Source: JAEYFP01 sp964566545
Lineage (GTDB): Bacteria > Bacillota > Clostridia > Lachnospirales > Lachnospiraceae
DNA length: 46,391 nt
Direction: 5' to 3'
NCBI GenBank assembly: GCA_964566545.1
Contig: CAZMIX010000014.1
Coordinates: 1-46,391 of the forward strand
Every line of letters starts with the position of its first letter. Positions within the stretch are counted from its first letter, which is position 1. The notes under the pieces are model-generated. The model was not told where the DNA came from, made no database searches, and saw only the letters and a list, made by a program, of their open reading frames with translations. The translations under genes were made by a program, and so were the position numbers. Below, one piece after another: positions 33,283-42,104 of the stretch.

Positions 33283-34697
33283 ATGACCTTTATTTCCTTT
33301 TCCCCTTTTGACCAAAGCCCGCAAATACGCAGTCCCATGTCCGAATATTTCAAAAGCTGTTTTACAAACGCTTCTGTGATTTCTTCTCCCGGCACAATCA
33401 GCGGAATCCCCGGCGGATAGAGAAAAATAAATTCTGCAGCCGTCTTTCCAATACTGTCCGCGAGCCGCACCGCCTTTTTCGGCTGATTTACGGCTTCATG
33501 AGCACTCATGAGAACCCGGTTATTAAAAAATAAAAGCTGTGAATTTTCCTTTGGTTCTTTTGAGCCAAGGCTTTTGTCTATTTCAAATAATGCAGATAAC
33601 AGCCGTATAAAACCTTCCTTGGTATCCATGATTGTCATAATCATTAAACAATAATTGCCCGCCGCCATTTCCGCCTGTAAATGATAGCTTTTAAGCAGCT
33701 GCCGGTAAAGCTCCTTACCTGAAATATCGGTTTTTTTTGTGGAAATAATGAGCTTTCCTTTATCAATCGCAAAGATTCCGTCGGTTTCGGCAGCGCGCTC
33801 CTTTGTCACAAGCTCCAGATGTTTGAGTCCGCTCGCCTTATGATAAAAATCATGCAGACGATCTTCAAAAATTTGAAACCGCTTTTCTCCCTCTTTTTCT
33901 AAAATCGCCATGCATTGGTCGATTCCCGCCATCAACAGATAAGACGGGCTGCTGCTTTGGAAAATAGCGAGATAGCTTTTTAAACGCTCCCGATCCACCA
34001 GCCTGCCGTTCACATGCAGCAATGCTGTCTGGGTAAAGGCTGGCAAGGTTTTATGAATGCTGTGTATCACGAGATCGGCGCCACACTGAACGGAGCTTTT
34101 TGGAAATCCGCTCGAAAATCCAAAATGTGCGCCATGCGCTTCATCGACAATAAGCGGTAGCTTATATTTGTGCACAACCGCGGCAATTCCTTCTACATCC
34201 GAAACGATCCCATCATAGCTTGGTGACGTAATCACTACCGCCTTAACCGCTGCGTTTTCGCTTAACTGTTCTTCCACCTGCTCCGGCGTAACGCCGCCGC
34301 ATAAATCATAGGCCGCAAATACCTTAGGATACAGGTAGACGAGCTTTAATTCCTGTAACAGCGCCGCATTGTAAACCGCCTTATGGCAATTCCGGCTCAT
34401 CAACAGCGTATCACCCTTTTTGGCAACTGCCAATATTGCCGCTAATATTCCGCACGTGCTGCCGTTTATAAGAAAATGTGTCTCTTCCGAGCGATACAGG
34501 CGTGCCGCCCGCTGCTTTGCGGCTCTGATGATCCCCTGTGCTTCGTGCAAATCATCAAACCCCTCTATTTCCGTAATATCCATTCTAAAAGCTTCCGGAA
34601 GAAATCCTCCTGTCATCTGCCTCTTATGTCCCGGCATATGATAGGGATAGTAATCACTGCAGCTGTATTCCTCCAATTTTTCGTATAGCTGTTCCAT
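33213..34697 (-). CDS. Orn/Lys/Arg decarboxylase-family PLP enzyme (YaaO-like)
   Basis: 494 residues from the ATG at 34697 (GAGGG seven bases upstream); in-frame alternatives are ATG 34721 and a GTG overlapping the previous stop. The opening YYPYHMPGHKRQ is the family signature. The PLP lysine is K216 in HSIHKTLPAFTQ, and VDEAHGAHFG (184-193) holds the PLP-pairing Asp. The C-terminal domain has FLYPPGIPLIVPGE. Family members decarboxylate lysine, ornithine or arginine to diamines; this short form corresponds to YaaO, whose substrate is unsettled. A link to the pot importer 7 kb away is conceivable. Confidence 0.88.
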   Translation of the reverse strand: MEQLYEKLEEYSCSDYYPYHMPGHKRQMTGGFLPEAFRMDITEIEGFDDLHEAQGIIRAAKQRAARLYRSEETHFLINGSTCGILAAILAVAKKGDTLLMSRNCHKAVYNAALLQELKLVYLYPKVFAAYDLCGGVTPEQVEEQLSENAAVKAVVITSPSYDGIVSDVEGIAAVVHKYKLPLIVDEAHGAHFGFSSGFPKSSVQCGADLVIHSIHKTLPAFTQTALLHVNGRLVDRERLKSYLAIFQSSSPSYLLMAGIDQCMAILEKEGEKRFQIFEDRLHDFYHKASGLKHLELVTKERAAETDGIFAIDKGKLIISTKKTDISGKELYRQLLKSYHLQAEMAAGNYCLMIMTIMDTKEGFIRLLSALFEIDKSLGSKEPKENSQLLFFNNRVLMSAHEAVNQPKKAVRLADSIGKTAAEFIFLYPPGIPLIVPGEEITEAFVKQLLKYSDMGLRICGLWSKGEKEIKVIWEKSIISLGKALQERTPSIKEY

Positions 34698-34738
34698 CCC
34701 TGTTCCCTCTGCCTTGACCATCGTTTTCCGTCTTCGAG

Positions 34739-35209
34739 TCACGACCTCCTGTTTCTGTGAATATGGAGCGTTTCCAGAAGCGAACAGTAAGTATCCGCAA
34801 CATTGACGATCCATGCCTCCCTGCATGCCGGCGGCACCACCGTTAAGGGCCACATATGCTTTTTAATGATTTCTCTCTCGTAATTTGTTATCTTATAATC
34901 TCTGATCGCATTCCGCAACGCGATATTCGGATGGCGAAAGCCGTGCCAGTTATTTTTCTCATGTGGCAGATGCCAATCATATAAAAAATAATCATGCAGC
35001 AGAGCCCCCCGGATCAGATCCCTCTTTTGATACCTAATCCGAAGAAATTCTGCCAGCTTAAGACTCGCATTCGCTACACTGATGCAATGCTGTTTAACCG
35101 TAATATTTCCGTGCTGGATAAAATTATCCTGACTCTGGAATTTTTCGGATTCTAAAATATCATTTCCATATTTAAAAATCAAGGTATCGTGCGTTTTTCT
35201 GAGTCTCAC
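34739..35209 (-). CDS. HD-domain phosphohydrolase-like protein
   Basis: 156 residues from a GTG at 35209, with AAGGA six bases upstream; a longer frame starts from TTG inside the previous gene. The metal motif is seen as VKQHCISVA, then ALLHDYFLYDWH and, near the C-terminus, NVADTYCSL. It therefore has the H...HD...D arrangement of HD hydrolases. KKHMWPLTVVPP is well conserved in related small clostridial HD proteins. It probably cleaves a phosphate ester; the substrate is unknown. It lies between the glycan genes and the decarboxylase and its stop touches an in-frame GTG of the latter. Confidence 0.75.
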   Translation of the reverse strand: MRLRKTHDTLIFKYGNDILESEKFQSQDNFIQHGNITVKQHCISVANASLKLAEFLRIRYQKRDLIRGALLHDYFLYDWHLPHEKNNWHGFRHPNIALRNAIRDYKITNYEREIIKKHMWPLTVVPPACREAWIVNVADTYCSLLETLHIHRNRRS

Positions 35210-35220
35210 TTTTATTCCTT

Positions 35221-36879
35221 CTACTCTTCTACTTTTTGCATGCAATTTTCATCCAGCGTATTTTTATATTTTTCAATCAAATACTCGTATTTTCCCATAT
35301 TCATATCAATAATCGCCTGCAAACGTTTTTGATCCCAAATGTCACCTCGCGTGATCAGCTTGATCACCTCGTAATATTGATGAAGGTTTTCATTTTCTAT
35401 TACATTTTCTCCATAGAGCACCGTGTCGCTATAGCCTGCGGGGGCTTCCCGCCACATATGCCCGATCCGCCAGTTTTCCTCACGAACTGCCGGTAGCTTT
35501 GATAAAAACGGATCGCCGAGCGCATACAGATCATTCAGATACATATCGGAATTATAATAAATCGAAATACCCGGCACCATCTTCAAAATACCACTCCGGT
35601 AACCCGCTTCCCTATATTCATCAATGCCCTGCTCATTCCATGCGTCCCTAAGAACCATTTTCCCATTCTTAAAATAGGAAAGCGTATTGTTAAACAGACT
35701 TGTAAATCTGAAATATCCGGCGCGTTCGTCTGAAATAGGAGAACTAAAATTATTTCCGAATAAAAACTGGTTTGTAATAACGCCGGTTGTCCCCGAATAG
35801 ATCAGCCCCAGGATTACGATACCGATCAGGATTCTCTCAAATTTTAGATTTCCCTGATATACGTCAAACTCCTGATTCCACATCCGAAGGCAGCAAATAA
35901 CAGACAAAAAGAATAGTACCGTAAAATGTCTGCCAAGCATAAAGTCGCCGCCAATATACAAAATATAGCCTGCATAACAGACAATTCCTGCCGCGCAGTA
36001 TAAATAGCTTGCCTTTTTGAAAGCAAGTGTGATTAAAACAACAATAACCGGAATGGCAAGTAGCAAAACATCACAAATCGCCGACGTAAGAAAATACTGC
36101 ATGCCGCGGACAAGATATTCTTTCAGCGGAATATCCGTCCCCAGCTTTACATAAGCCGTATTCGGTACCGGAAATCCATAATAAATGACAGAGAATATTT
36201 CCCATCCGATAAAAGGAAACAGTCCCGCAAAACCAATCCCGATTGCTTTAACAAAAGATACCTTCTCCCGTCTGGCCAAATATACAAAGACGATCATCGG
36301 CACAAACATCAGCACCGCATCCATGCGTGTCATTGCGATCAACGCGACCAAAACCGCCAGCATAAAAAGCTGTCTGCCATTATAAGTTTCTGAGGCGAAG
36401 TAGTATTTCATAAACAACGCCGCCAGAAAAAACAGCAGGCAGTTCTCCAGACCACTTGTCGTATAACTAATAAAACAAGAGCTTCCTATCAAAACTAAAA
36501 ATGTGAAAATAACTTGTTTTTTCGTTTTGCAGAAATTTTTCAGTATAATGGAATAAGCGGAAGCGGAAAAAATAATGCATATCAAAATAGATACGAGATA
36601 CATTTTTCTGATAAAAAAGTACCCGCAGGCAATCACCAAAGTAAATAACGGGCAAGAGGTGGCCGAAGCGCGTTCCCCGGCGTTGTACACAAAGCCATTG
36701 CCGATCACAAGATTTTTTGCCATCACATAAGCATGATAAGCATCATCACTTTGCCAGGCCAGCGCAGTGATGATGACAATAAACAGCAATAAGGTGTAAA
36801 ATCGGTATCGATTTGTCTCATCAGATAAATATCCTGCAATTTGAGACCTCTTTTTTTGCAGCACACCCTGAAAGCTCAT
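35221..36879 (-). CDS. multi-pass GT-C-type glycosyltransferase (arabinofuranosyltransferase-like)
   Basis: 552 residues with about ten membrane segments in the first 370. WQSDDAYHAYVMAKNLVIGN follows the first segment; such an acidic pair in the first outside loop is the catalytic site of GT-C enzymes. They use polyprenyl-phosphate sugars. The C-terminal outside region (DLYALGDPFLSKLP, WRIGHMWREAPAGY, LITRG) recalls mycobacterial AftB-type arabinofuranosyltransferases, a resemblance from memory only. It starts with an ATGA overlap on the GT2 gene, so it is a coupled pair. It would transfer a sugar to a surface polymer outside the membrane. Confidence 0.7.
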   Translation of the reverse strand: MSFQGVLQKKRSQIAGYLSDETNRYRFYTLLLFIVIITALAWQSDDAYHAYVMAKNLVIGNGFVYNAGERASATSCPLFTLVIACGYFFIRKMYLVSILICIIFSASAYSIILKNFCKTKKQVIFTFLVLIGSSCFISYTTSGLENCLLFFLAALFMKYYFASETYNGRQLFMLAVLVALIAMTRMDAVLMFVPMIVFVYLARREKVSFVKAIGIGFAGLFPFIGWEIFSVIYYGFPVPNTAYVKLGTDIPLKEYLVRGMQYFLTSAICDVLLLAIPVIVVLITLAFKKASYLYCAAGIVCYAGYILYIGGDFMLGRHFTVLFFLSVICCLRMWNQEFDVYQGNLKFERILIGIVILGLIYSGTTGVITNQFLFGNNFSSPISDERAGYFRFTSLFNNTLSYFKNGKMVLRDAWNEQGIDEYREAGYRSGILKMVPGISIYYNSDMYLNDLYALGDPFLSKLPAVREENWRIGHMWREAPAGYSDTVLYGENVIENENLHQYYEVIKLITRGDIWDQKRLQAIIDMNMGKYEYLIEKYKNTLDENCMQKVEE

Positions 36880-37601
36880 GATTTCTTCTCCTTAAGCATG
36901 ACCTTGCTTTCATTCTTTTTCAATCGGAATAAAAGCCTCAATGCCTCCGTCACAGATTTCAGTTTGATGCTGGACTGAGAGCCGACATAATTGATCGGCA
37001 CTTCTATCGTATGTTTATTCCTGCAATAATACCGCATTTCTGTCTGATACATATGCCCAAGTGAAAGAAAAGCGTCCAAATCCATGTTTTCAAGTACTTC
37101 TCTCTTAAAACCCTCAAACCCGCTCGTCATATCCTTCAGCCTAGTCCCAAGCATCAGATTGGAAAGCCAAGTCCCTCCCGAACTAAGAATCCTTCTATAC
37201 AAGGGCTGGTTGGTAATATCTCCGCCCGGCATAAAACGCGATCCCCAGACGCAGTCGTAGCCTTCATCCAGCTTTTCGATAAACTGCGGTATTTCCTTTG
37301 GCAGATGACTCCCTCCGCCATCCATCTCTATAATCCGCTCGGCACCGTCTCGCAGCGCCATCTGAAATCCATACAAATAACAGGTAATCACTCCTTTGGA
37401 CTCTTTATGGAAAATCAGCTTTATCCTGTCATACTTCTTCTCCATTTCGTGAATGATTTCCTCTGTCCGATCCTTTGAATAGGAATCGATTACCGGATAA
37501 ATATAAAGATTGTCATAAGGAAGCTCCATGACCTCCGTCAAAATTGCCTCCATCGTAGACTCTTCATTCGCTACCGGCATTACAATAATTGTTTTTTTCA
37601 T
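36876..37601 (-). CDS. family 2 glycosyltransferase, polyprenyl-phosphate-sugar synthase type
   Basis: 241 residues, a single GT-A domain without membrane segments. It opens with TIIVMPVANEESTMEAIL. The usual nucleotide-binding VxDxxSxD reads VIDSYSKDRT. The metal site region is EMDGGGSHLPKEIP, and GSRFMPGGDI completes the DPM1-like pattern. Such enzymes load a sugar from a nucleotide donor onto polyprenyl phosphate. The gene is coupled to the GT-C transferase and 62 bases behind the flavoenzyme. GAGG precedes the ATG. Confidence 0.8.
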   Translation of the reverse strand: MKKTIIVMPVANEESTMEAILTEVMELPYDNLYIYPVIDSYSKDRTEEIIHEMEKKYDRIKLIFHKESKGVITCYLYGFQMALRDGAERIIEMDGGGSHLPKEIPQFIEKLDEGYDCVWGSRFMPGGDITNQPLYRRILSSGGTWLSNLMLGTRLKDMTSGFEGFKREVLENMDLDAFLSLGHMYQTEMRYYCRNKHTIEVPINYVGSQSSIKLKSVTEALRLLFRLKKNESKVMLKEKKS

Positions 37602-37663
37602 CTATCTACCTCAACGTTCCGGCAAAACCGGCCACCTGCTTTTATCAAGCAATCTTCAATATT

Positions 37664-38860
37664 TTATTTCTGTATTAGGCGATCCGCCAGCCTGATTGCC
37701 AGTGAAACAACAACATCGGAATTATAATGCTGCCATTCTCCCCATCTGCCAAGACCGTATATTTCCTTTGCCTGTGCCCACTCTAACAGAGCCGCCATTT
37801 TTTCCTGTTTCCCGATCGTATTCAGAGGATACGCATATTCGTTGATAAAATAATCCGCATCTTTTCCATCCGCCTGGAATCTCGTCAAATTCGTCTCCGT
37901 CCAGTATCCTGTGGAATTGGGACAAAAATTATGTCTTACAAGTATCCGATGATACGGCAGCGCAGAATCGGGGTAGTAAATCCAATGCGCCGGCGTAGAA
38001 AGCTTTTCAGGATAATATTCAATCACAACGGAGCTGTACTTGAGCGCTTTTATATCCTGTGTAAACGCGGCAGGAAGACCAATACATGTTTCAAACGTTT
38101 TCCACGGAACCGTATTTATAATAACGTCCGCCTGATATTCCCCATTTACGATCTTTCGGTCAAAATCAATTTCTTTTACCGTAATACCGTATTTTATTCT
38201 ATCGTCTAACGCCTGCGCCATTCTCAGCCACAGTTCCCCGCTTCCATATTTCTTTGGATAGAAAAACTGCGCATGACCCGGCTGGGTGCCATAAGCCTTC
38301 TTTTCCAAACAACTGATCAACGTCTCTTCAAACGATACGTTGGGCAGCTTATCCAGCCAGTAGGTGCCAAGAGCGTTCAAATCCTCCCCAAACATCTTCT
38401 GATTATATGGAATCATATAATCCTCAGCAATTTTTTTTCCGAGCTTCCAGTAAATCCAGTCGGTAAATTTTTCTGGTTTCTCTTCGTTCAAATTACAGCC
38501 TGCAATTGCGATTGCTTTTAAATATTCCACCTGATCGAGCAGGCTCATTTGCCAAATATTTGCCTCGATCGGGCTGTTGATCAGAGTTCCGCTAATTTCT
38601 ATGCGAGAATCCCGCGTATAGGCATCCCACTCCTCCGTCGGCATAAACGAAAACAAAAACTTAAGAACCTCCGGATTTTTCACATCTAAAAAATGCCCTC
38701 CACCGATATCCAAAGGACTCCCGTCTACTTCCCTGCTTTTGCACAAACCGCCTGCTTCCATTTCCTTTTCAAGAACAAGAAAGTCCGTCTCCCCTTTTTG
38801 CAGGAGCCGGTTCGCAAAAGATAGCCCGGCAGGACCTCCTCCCAATATTAAATATTTCAT
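37664..38860 (-). CDS. FAD-dependent oxidoreductase related to UDP-galactopyranose mutase
   Basis: 398 residues from the ATG at 38860 (AGGA eight bases upstream); an ATG nine bases earlier is possible. The FAD motif is ILGGGPAGLSFANRL with FLVLEKEMEAGGLC. The C-terminal YGLGRWGEWQHYNSDVVVS matches the last FAD-contact segment of UDP-galactopyranose mutases (GR-G-x-W-x-Y-x-N-x-D). The middle region (DWIYWKLGKKIAEDYMIPYN) is also mutase-like. It might make a furanose sugar nucleotide, or be another flavoenzyme of this superfamily such as a desaturase or oxidase. Being first in the operon with the two transferases favours a sugar role. Confidence 0.7.
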   Translation of the reverse strand: MKYLILGGGPAGLSFANRLLQKGETDFLVLEKEMEAGGLCKSREVDGSPLDIGGGHFLDVKNPEVLKFLFSFMPTEEWDAYTRDSRIEISGTLINSPIEANIWQMSLLDQVEYLKAIAIAGCNLNEEKPEKFTDWIYWKLGKKIAEDYMIPYNQKMFGEDLNALGTYWLDKLPNVSFEETLISCLEKKAYGTQPGHAQFFYPKKYGSGELWLRMAQALDDRIKYGITVKEIDFDRKIVNGEYQADVIINTVPWKTFETCIGLPAAFTQDIKALKYSSVVIEYYPEKLSTPAHWIYYPDSALPYHRILVRHNFCPNSTGYWTETNLTRFQADGKDADYFINEYAYPLNTIGKQEKMAALLEWAQAKEIYGLGRWGEWQHYNSDVVVSLAIRLADRLIQK

Positions 38861-38896
38861 CGTATTCATCCTACTCTTATGGTTAGTACCGTTCCT

Positions 38897-38925
38897 ATTC
38901 TATCAGTTTTTTTGTAAAACATCAA
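38897..38925 (-). promoter_or_regulatory. promoter of the flavoenzyme-GT2-GT-C operon
   Basis: TTGATG (38925-38920), 17 bases, TAGAAT (38902-38897) with extended TGA, about 35 bases before the start. Confidence 0.7.
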
Positions 38926-38929
38926 GTAA

Positions 38930-38970
38930 ATAGCCCCCCCCAATTATTTGCTTATTTTAGGATGGGCTAT
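38930..38970 (-). terminator. weak hairpin between SGNH gene and flavoenzyme operon
   Basis: ATAGCCC (38930-38936) pairs with GGGCTAT (38964-38970). A run of eight C lies at 38934-38941. The T-tract behind it is poor, so termination is uncertain. Confidence 0.35.
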
Positions 38971-39033
38971 ACTATTCTTTCTTATTCTGTTCTGTTTTCA
39001 CAGATTTCCCTCTGCATTCTACCATCCATTTCA

Positions 39034-40476
39034 CTAGTATATTGTAGAATATCCATCCTCCGGCTTTAAACCGATCGTGGCGACTCTCGTATTTAATAAA
39101 TGATCATAAACCGTAATAACCAGCGGTGAATGAGAATTATTATATTCAATGCCATTAATAATCACTCTGGCATGAGTCTGTATGTGCTCCTCTTTTTCTA
39201 TCACCTTTCTGTCCACTATTATATCACCCTTTTCTAAAGAAGTATACCACTCATACTCATCTGCAAAAGATTGAAAAAGGATCTGCTTATTTTTTAGAAC
39301 AACGATCTTCTGCTTCAGCACAGCCTCATCAACGCCAATCTCAGCAAGCGCCTGCTTTACATTTTCTGACATCAATGAAAACTCATTCTCCGGATTTATA
39401 TTTATAATTAAGGTATAATGGGGATTGTTCAATTTGCTAATATATTCGCCTGCATCTGTTATTTGCGGCAAAACATGGTGATTCAATTCCTGCGTCCACA
39501 GGTCTGCATCCTGCTGCCATGTAATATAGTTTTTATCACCCCTCCTATCCGGTATTTCATAATGCTCCTTTAAATAATTTCCAAGCCATGTCGTATATTT
39601 TACATTTCCCTTTTCATTTAAATGCGACCACTCGCACATATCTATAGGAAAATCCAAACCAAGTTCCGCATACATTTTATTAAAGTCAAGATAGGGGACT
39701 CCGTATTCTTCAGCGATCGAAAACATATAATTGTAAATCTTCTGCGCCTCCTGCGTCACCTGATATGGCGAACAGACCAGCAGGAGGGGAATATTTTCCT
39801 GTGCACAAAGCTCCATGTATTTCCGATAATAACGCTCGGCCTTTTCGGAAATTGGAGTCATTTCCGTCACATTGCTGATGTCCGGAGCTATCAATTCCGT
39901 GCCCTCCCGTACACCCCATTTTGGTTCAAAGCCCTTAAATGTTTTTAAATATTCCTCATATTCAAAATCCCCCTGCGTTATTTCCGTATATCTCGAATGG
40001 TATCTTGTAAAGGGCAGGATATAGCTCTCAAAGGCTTGATCAAGCGTACTTTTTTTAACAGATTCATAATAGTTCTTTGAAGGCTTCATTCCATAAAGAT
40101 TTTCCATCAGCCATGCGCCCTGAAAATCATCTTTAATAACGCCGGTTGAGAAAATCTCAAGTACAGCCACCTTTGGCTGCTGTGTTTTTAATGCCTCGAC
40201 AAGCCAATCATAATTATTCCAAAGAAGCTGTTCCGCGCCTCCTAAATTAAAACCGGCGATTCCGAAATCATCATATAAAACGCCGGTATTAATATTGCTG
40301 TAGGCATGGGAGCTTCCCATAAACAATACGTCAATCGTATTATCCTCATTCGTATAAAATGCCTGCATCTGGTCGATTCCGTCATTGGATTTATATTTTA
40401 AAATCTCATTCAGAATAAAAAACAGCAATGCCAGACATAATAAAAATAGTACAATTTTTCCGATTTTCCTTCTCAT
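39034..40476 (-). CDS. SGNH/DltD-like membrane-anchored protein, copy A
   Basis: 480 residues from the ATG at 40476 (AGAGGGG upstream); an ATG overlapping the previous stop is less likely. One N-terminal membrane anchor (about 6-24) is followed by an outside SGNH-type domain. The nucleophile block is FMGSSHAYSNINTG (53-66). LLLVCSPYQV and CEWSHLNEKGN (His285) are the later blocks; the usual DxxH has Glu at the Asp position. It pairs with the MBOAT protein upstream, like DltD with DltB or AlgX/J with AlgI. It probably carries or places acyl groups on a surface polymer. About 40% similar by eye to copy B. Confidence 0.8.
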   Translation of the reverse strand: MRRKIGKIVLFLLCLALLFFILNEILKYKSNDGIDQMQAFYTNEDNTIDVLFMGSSHAYSNINTGVLYDDFGIAGFNLGGAEQLLWNNYDWLVEALKTQQPKVAVLEIFSTGVIKDDFQGAWLMENLYGMKPSKNYYESVKKSTLDQAFESYILPFTRYHSRYTEITQGDFEYEEYLKTFKGFEPKWGVREGTELIAPDISNVTEMTPISEKAERYYRKYMELCAQENIPLLLVCSPYQVTQEAQKIYNYMFSIAEEYGVPYLDFNKMYAELGLDFPIDMCEWSHLNEKGNVKYTTWLGNYLKEHYEIPDRRGDKNYITWQQDADLWTQELNHHVLPQITDAGEYISKLNNPHYTLIININPENEFSLMSENVKQALAEIGVDEAVLKQKIVVLKNKQILFQSFADEYEWYTSLEKGDIIVDRKVIEKEEHIQTHARVIINGIEYNNSHSPLVITVYDHLLNTRVATIGLKPEDGYSTIY

Positions 40477-40496
40477 AAGAACCCCTCTTAAGTACA

Positions 40497-42008
40497 TTAG
40501 AAGCTGAAGTATAAAAATGCCTGCGGATCATGCCCCGCTCCATACTGCCCCCATACAAAAATCGCGCCGCAGATAAATAAATAAATTCCCCATCGAAACC
40601 AAATGTTCTGCCGATTTAAAATGGTAACGAGGCTCTCCTCTTTCTTTTTCCTTATAAAGTCTGCGACAAACAATAACAAGATAACAAATAAGGTAATAAA
40701 AAAATCTTTTTCCCCATTCCCCCACGTATAAAGTGTTTTGTCAAACAACGTCCAGGGATCGCGCTTTACAGCAATTCGCCGCAGCACTTCTATCGCCGCG
40801 CCAAGCTCCTCCGTCTTGAAAAAGATCCAGGAAAAACAAACTAAAAAGAAGGTTGTCACCGTCTGCATAAGCCGCCAGCTAAACGTATTCGTTTTAAGAT
40901 GAAACCGATCGACGATTTTTTTCTTGATCGGCTCTGTAATTTCTCCGATTATAATATACAAACCATGCAATAAACCCCAGACAATATATCCCCAATTTGC
41001 GCCATGCCAAATGCCGCTCACAAAAAATACAACCATCGTATTAATATATTTTCTCGCTTTCCCTTTCCTGTTTCCACCAAGCGGAATATATAAATAATCC
41101 CTTAACCAGGAACTTAAAGAAATATGCCATCTTCTCCAAAATTCGCTGATACTCTTTGAAAAATAAGGTGCTTCAAAATTACGCATAAGATTAAAGCCAA
41201 GGATCTTCGCAGCGCCCAGCGCCAAATAGGAATAACTCGCAAAATCGCAGTAAATTTGAATCGCGAAAAAAATAGTGGCTGTTATCAATGCCGTTGAGCC
41301 AAACATCCGATAATTTCCATATACTGTGTTGACGAGCAAAGCCGTCCGATCCGCCACGACCATTTTTAAGAAATAGCCCCAAAGCATGTAAACTGCTCCC
41401 GTCGTAATCCTCTTATAGTTCCAAAGCTTTAGATTCCTGCATTGATCAATTTGAGGCAGCATATTTTTGGCGCGTTCAATCGGCCCAGACAAAACATTTG
41501 GAAAAAAAGAAATAAACAGCGCATATTTGAATATATTTTTTTCTGCCTTTATATTTCCTCGATAAACGTCTATCAAATATCCCGCAGATTGAAATGTAAA
41601 AAAAGAAATTCCAAGCGGCAGAATTAAATTTAAAGACGCATCAGGCACAGAAATTTTAAAATAATGAAAAAGTGCCTCTACATTTTCCAGTACAAAATTT
41701 GCATATTTAAATACTGCCAGCACGGATAAATTAAGAATAAGACAGACGGCAAACAAAAGCTTTTCTGCCCCTTTGTTTCCAGAGGTCAAATTTCGCTCCT
41801 GCAGATCACGATGACCGATAAAAATTCCGGCCAAATAAGTAATCAGCGTTGAAAATCCCAAACATAATACATACCGGGGATCCCAACTCATATAGAAATA
41901 ATAGCTGATGATCAACAGCCATAAATAACGTAGTTTTTTTGGAATAAAGAAATATATAATTAATACAAGTGGAAAAAACACCAGAAAATCTATGGAGTTA
42001 TAAAGCAT
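40497..42008 (-). CDS. MBOAT O-acyltransferase (AlgI/DltB-like), copy A, intact
   Basis: 503 residues from the ATG at 42008 behind GGGAGG. It is polytopic with about 11 segments. MBOAT hallmarks are PLGISFFTFQSAGYLIDVYR (131-150), SEFWRRWHISLSSWLRDY (288-305) and IWHGANWGYIVWGLLHG (333-349), with H335 and H348 as candidate active-site residues. It passes an acyl group, usually acetyl, across the membrane to an extracellular acceptor. The stop overlaps the upstream ATG of SGNH copy A (TAATG), so the pair is coupled. Confidence 0.92.
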   Translation of the reverse strand: MLYNSIDFLVFFPLVLIIYFFIPKKLRYLWLLIISYYFYMSWDPRYVLCLGFSTLITYLAGIFIGHRDLQERNLTSGNKGAEKLLFAVCLILNLSVLAVFKYANFVLENVEALFHYFKISVPDASLNLILPLGISFFTFQSAGYLIDVYRGNIKAEKNIFKYALFISFFPNVLSGPIERAKNMLPQIDQCRNLKLWNYKRITTGAVYMLWGYFLKMVVADRTALLVNTVYGNYRMFGSTALITATIFFAIQIYCDFASYSYLALGAAKILGFNLMRNFEAPYFSKSISEFWRRWHISLSSWLRDYLYIPLGGNRKGKARKYINTMVVFFVSGIWHGANWGYIVWGLLHGLYIIIGEITEPIKKKIVDRFHLKTNTFSWRLMQTVTTFFLVCFSWIFFKTEELGAAIEVLRRIAVKRDPWTLFDKTLYTWGNGEKDFFITLFVILLLFVADFIRKKKEESLVTILNRQNIWFRWGIYLFICGAIFVWGQYGAGHDPQAFLYFSF

Positions 42009-42104
42009 ACGACCTCCCTTTCTTTTTGATGGTCTGCACAGGTAATTGTCCCATGCCACTATTATAACCTAAATATGGGTGTATCTCAACCTAAAAAGAT
42101 TCCA

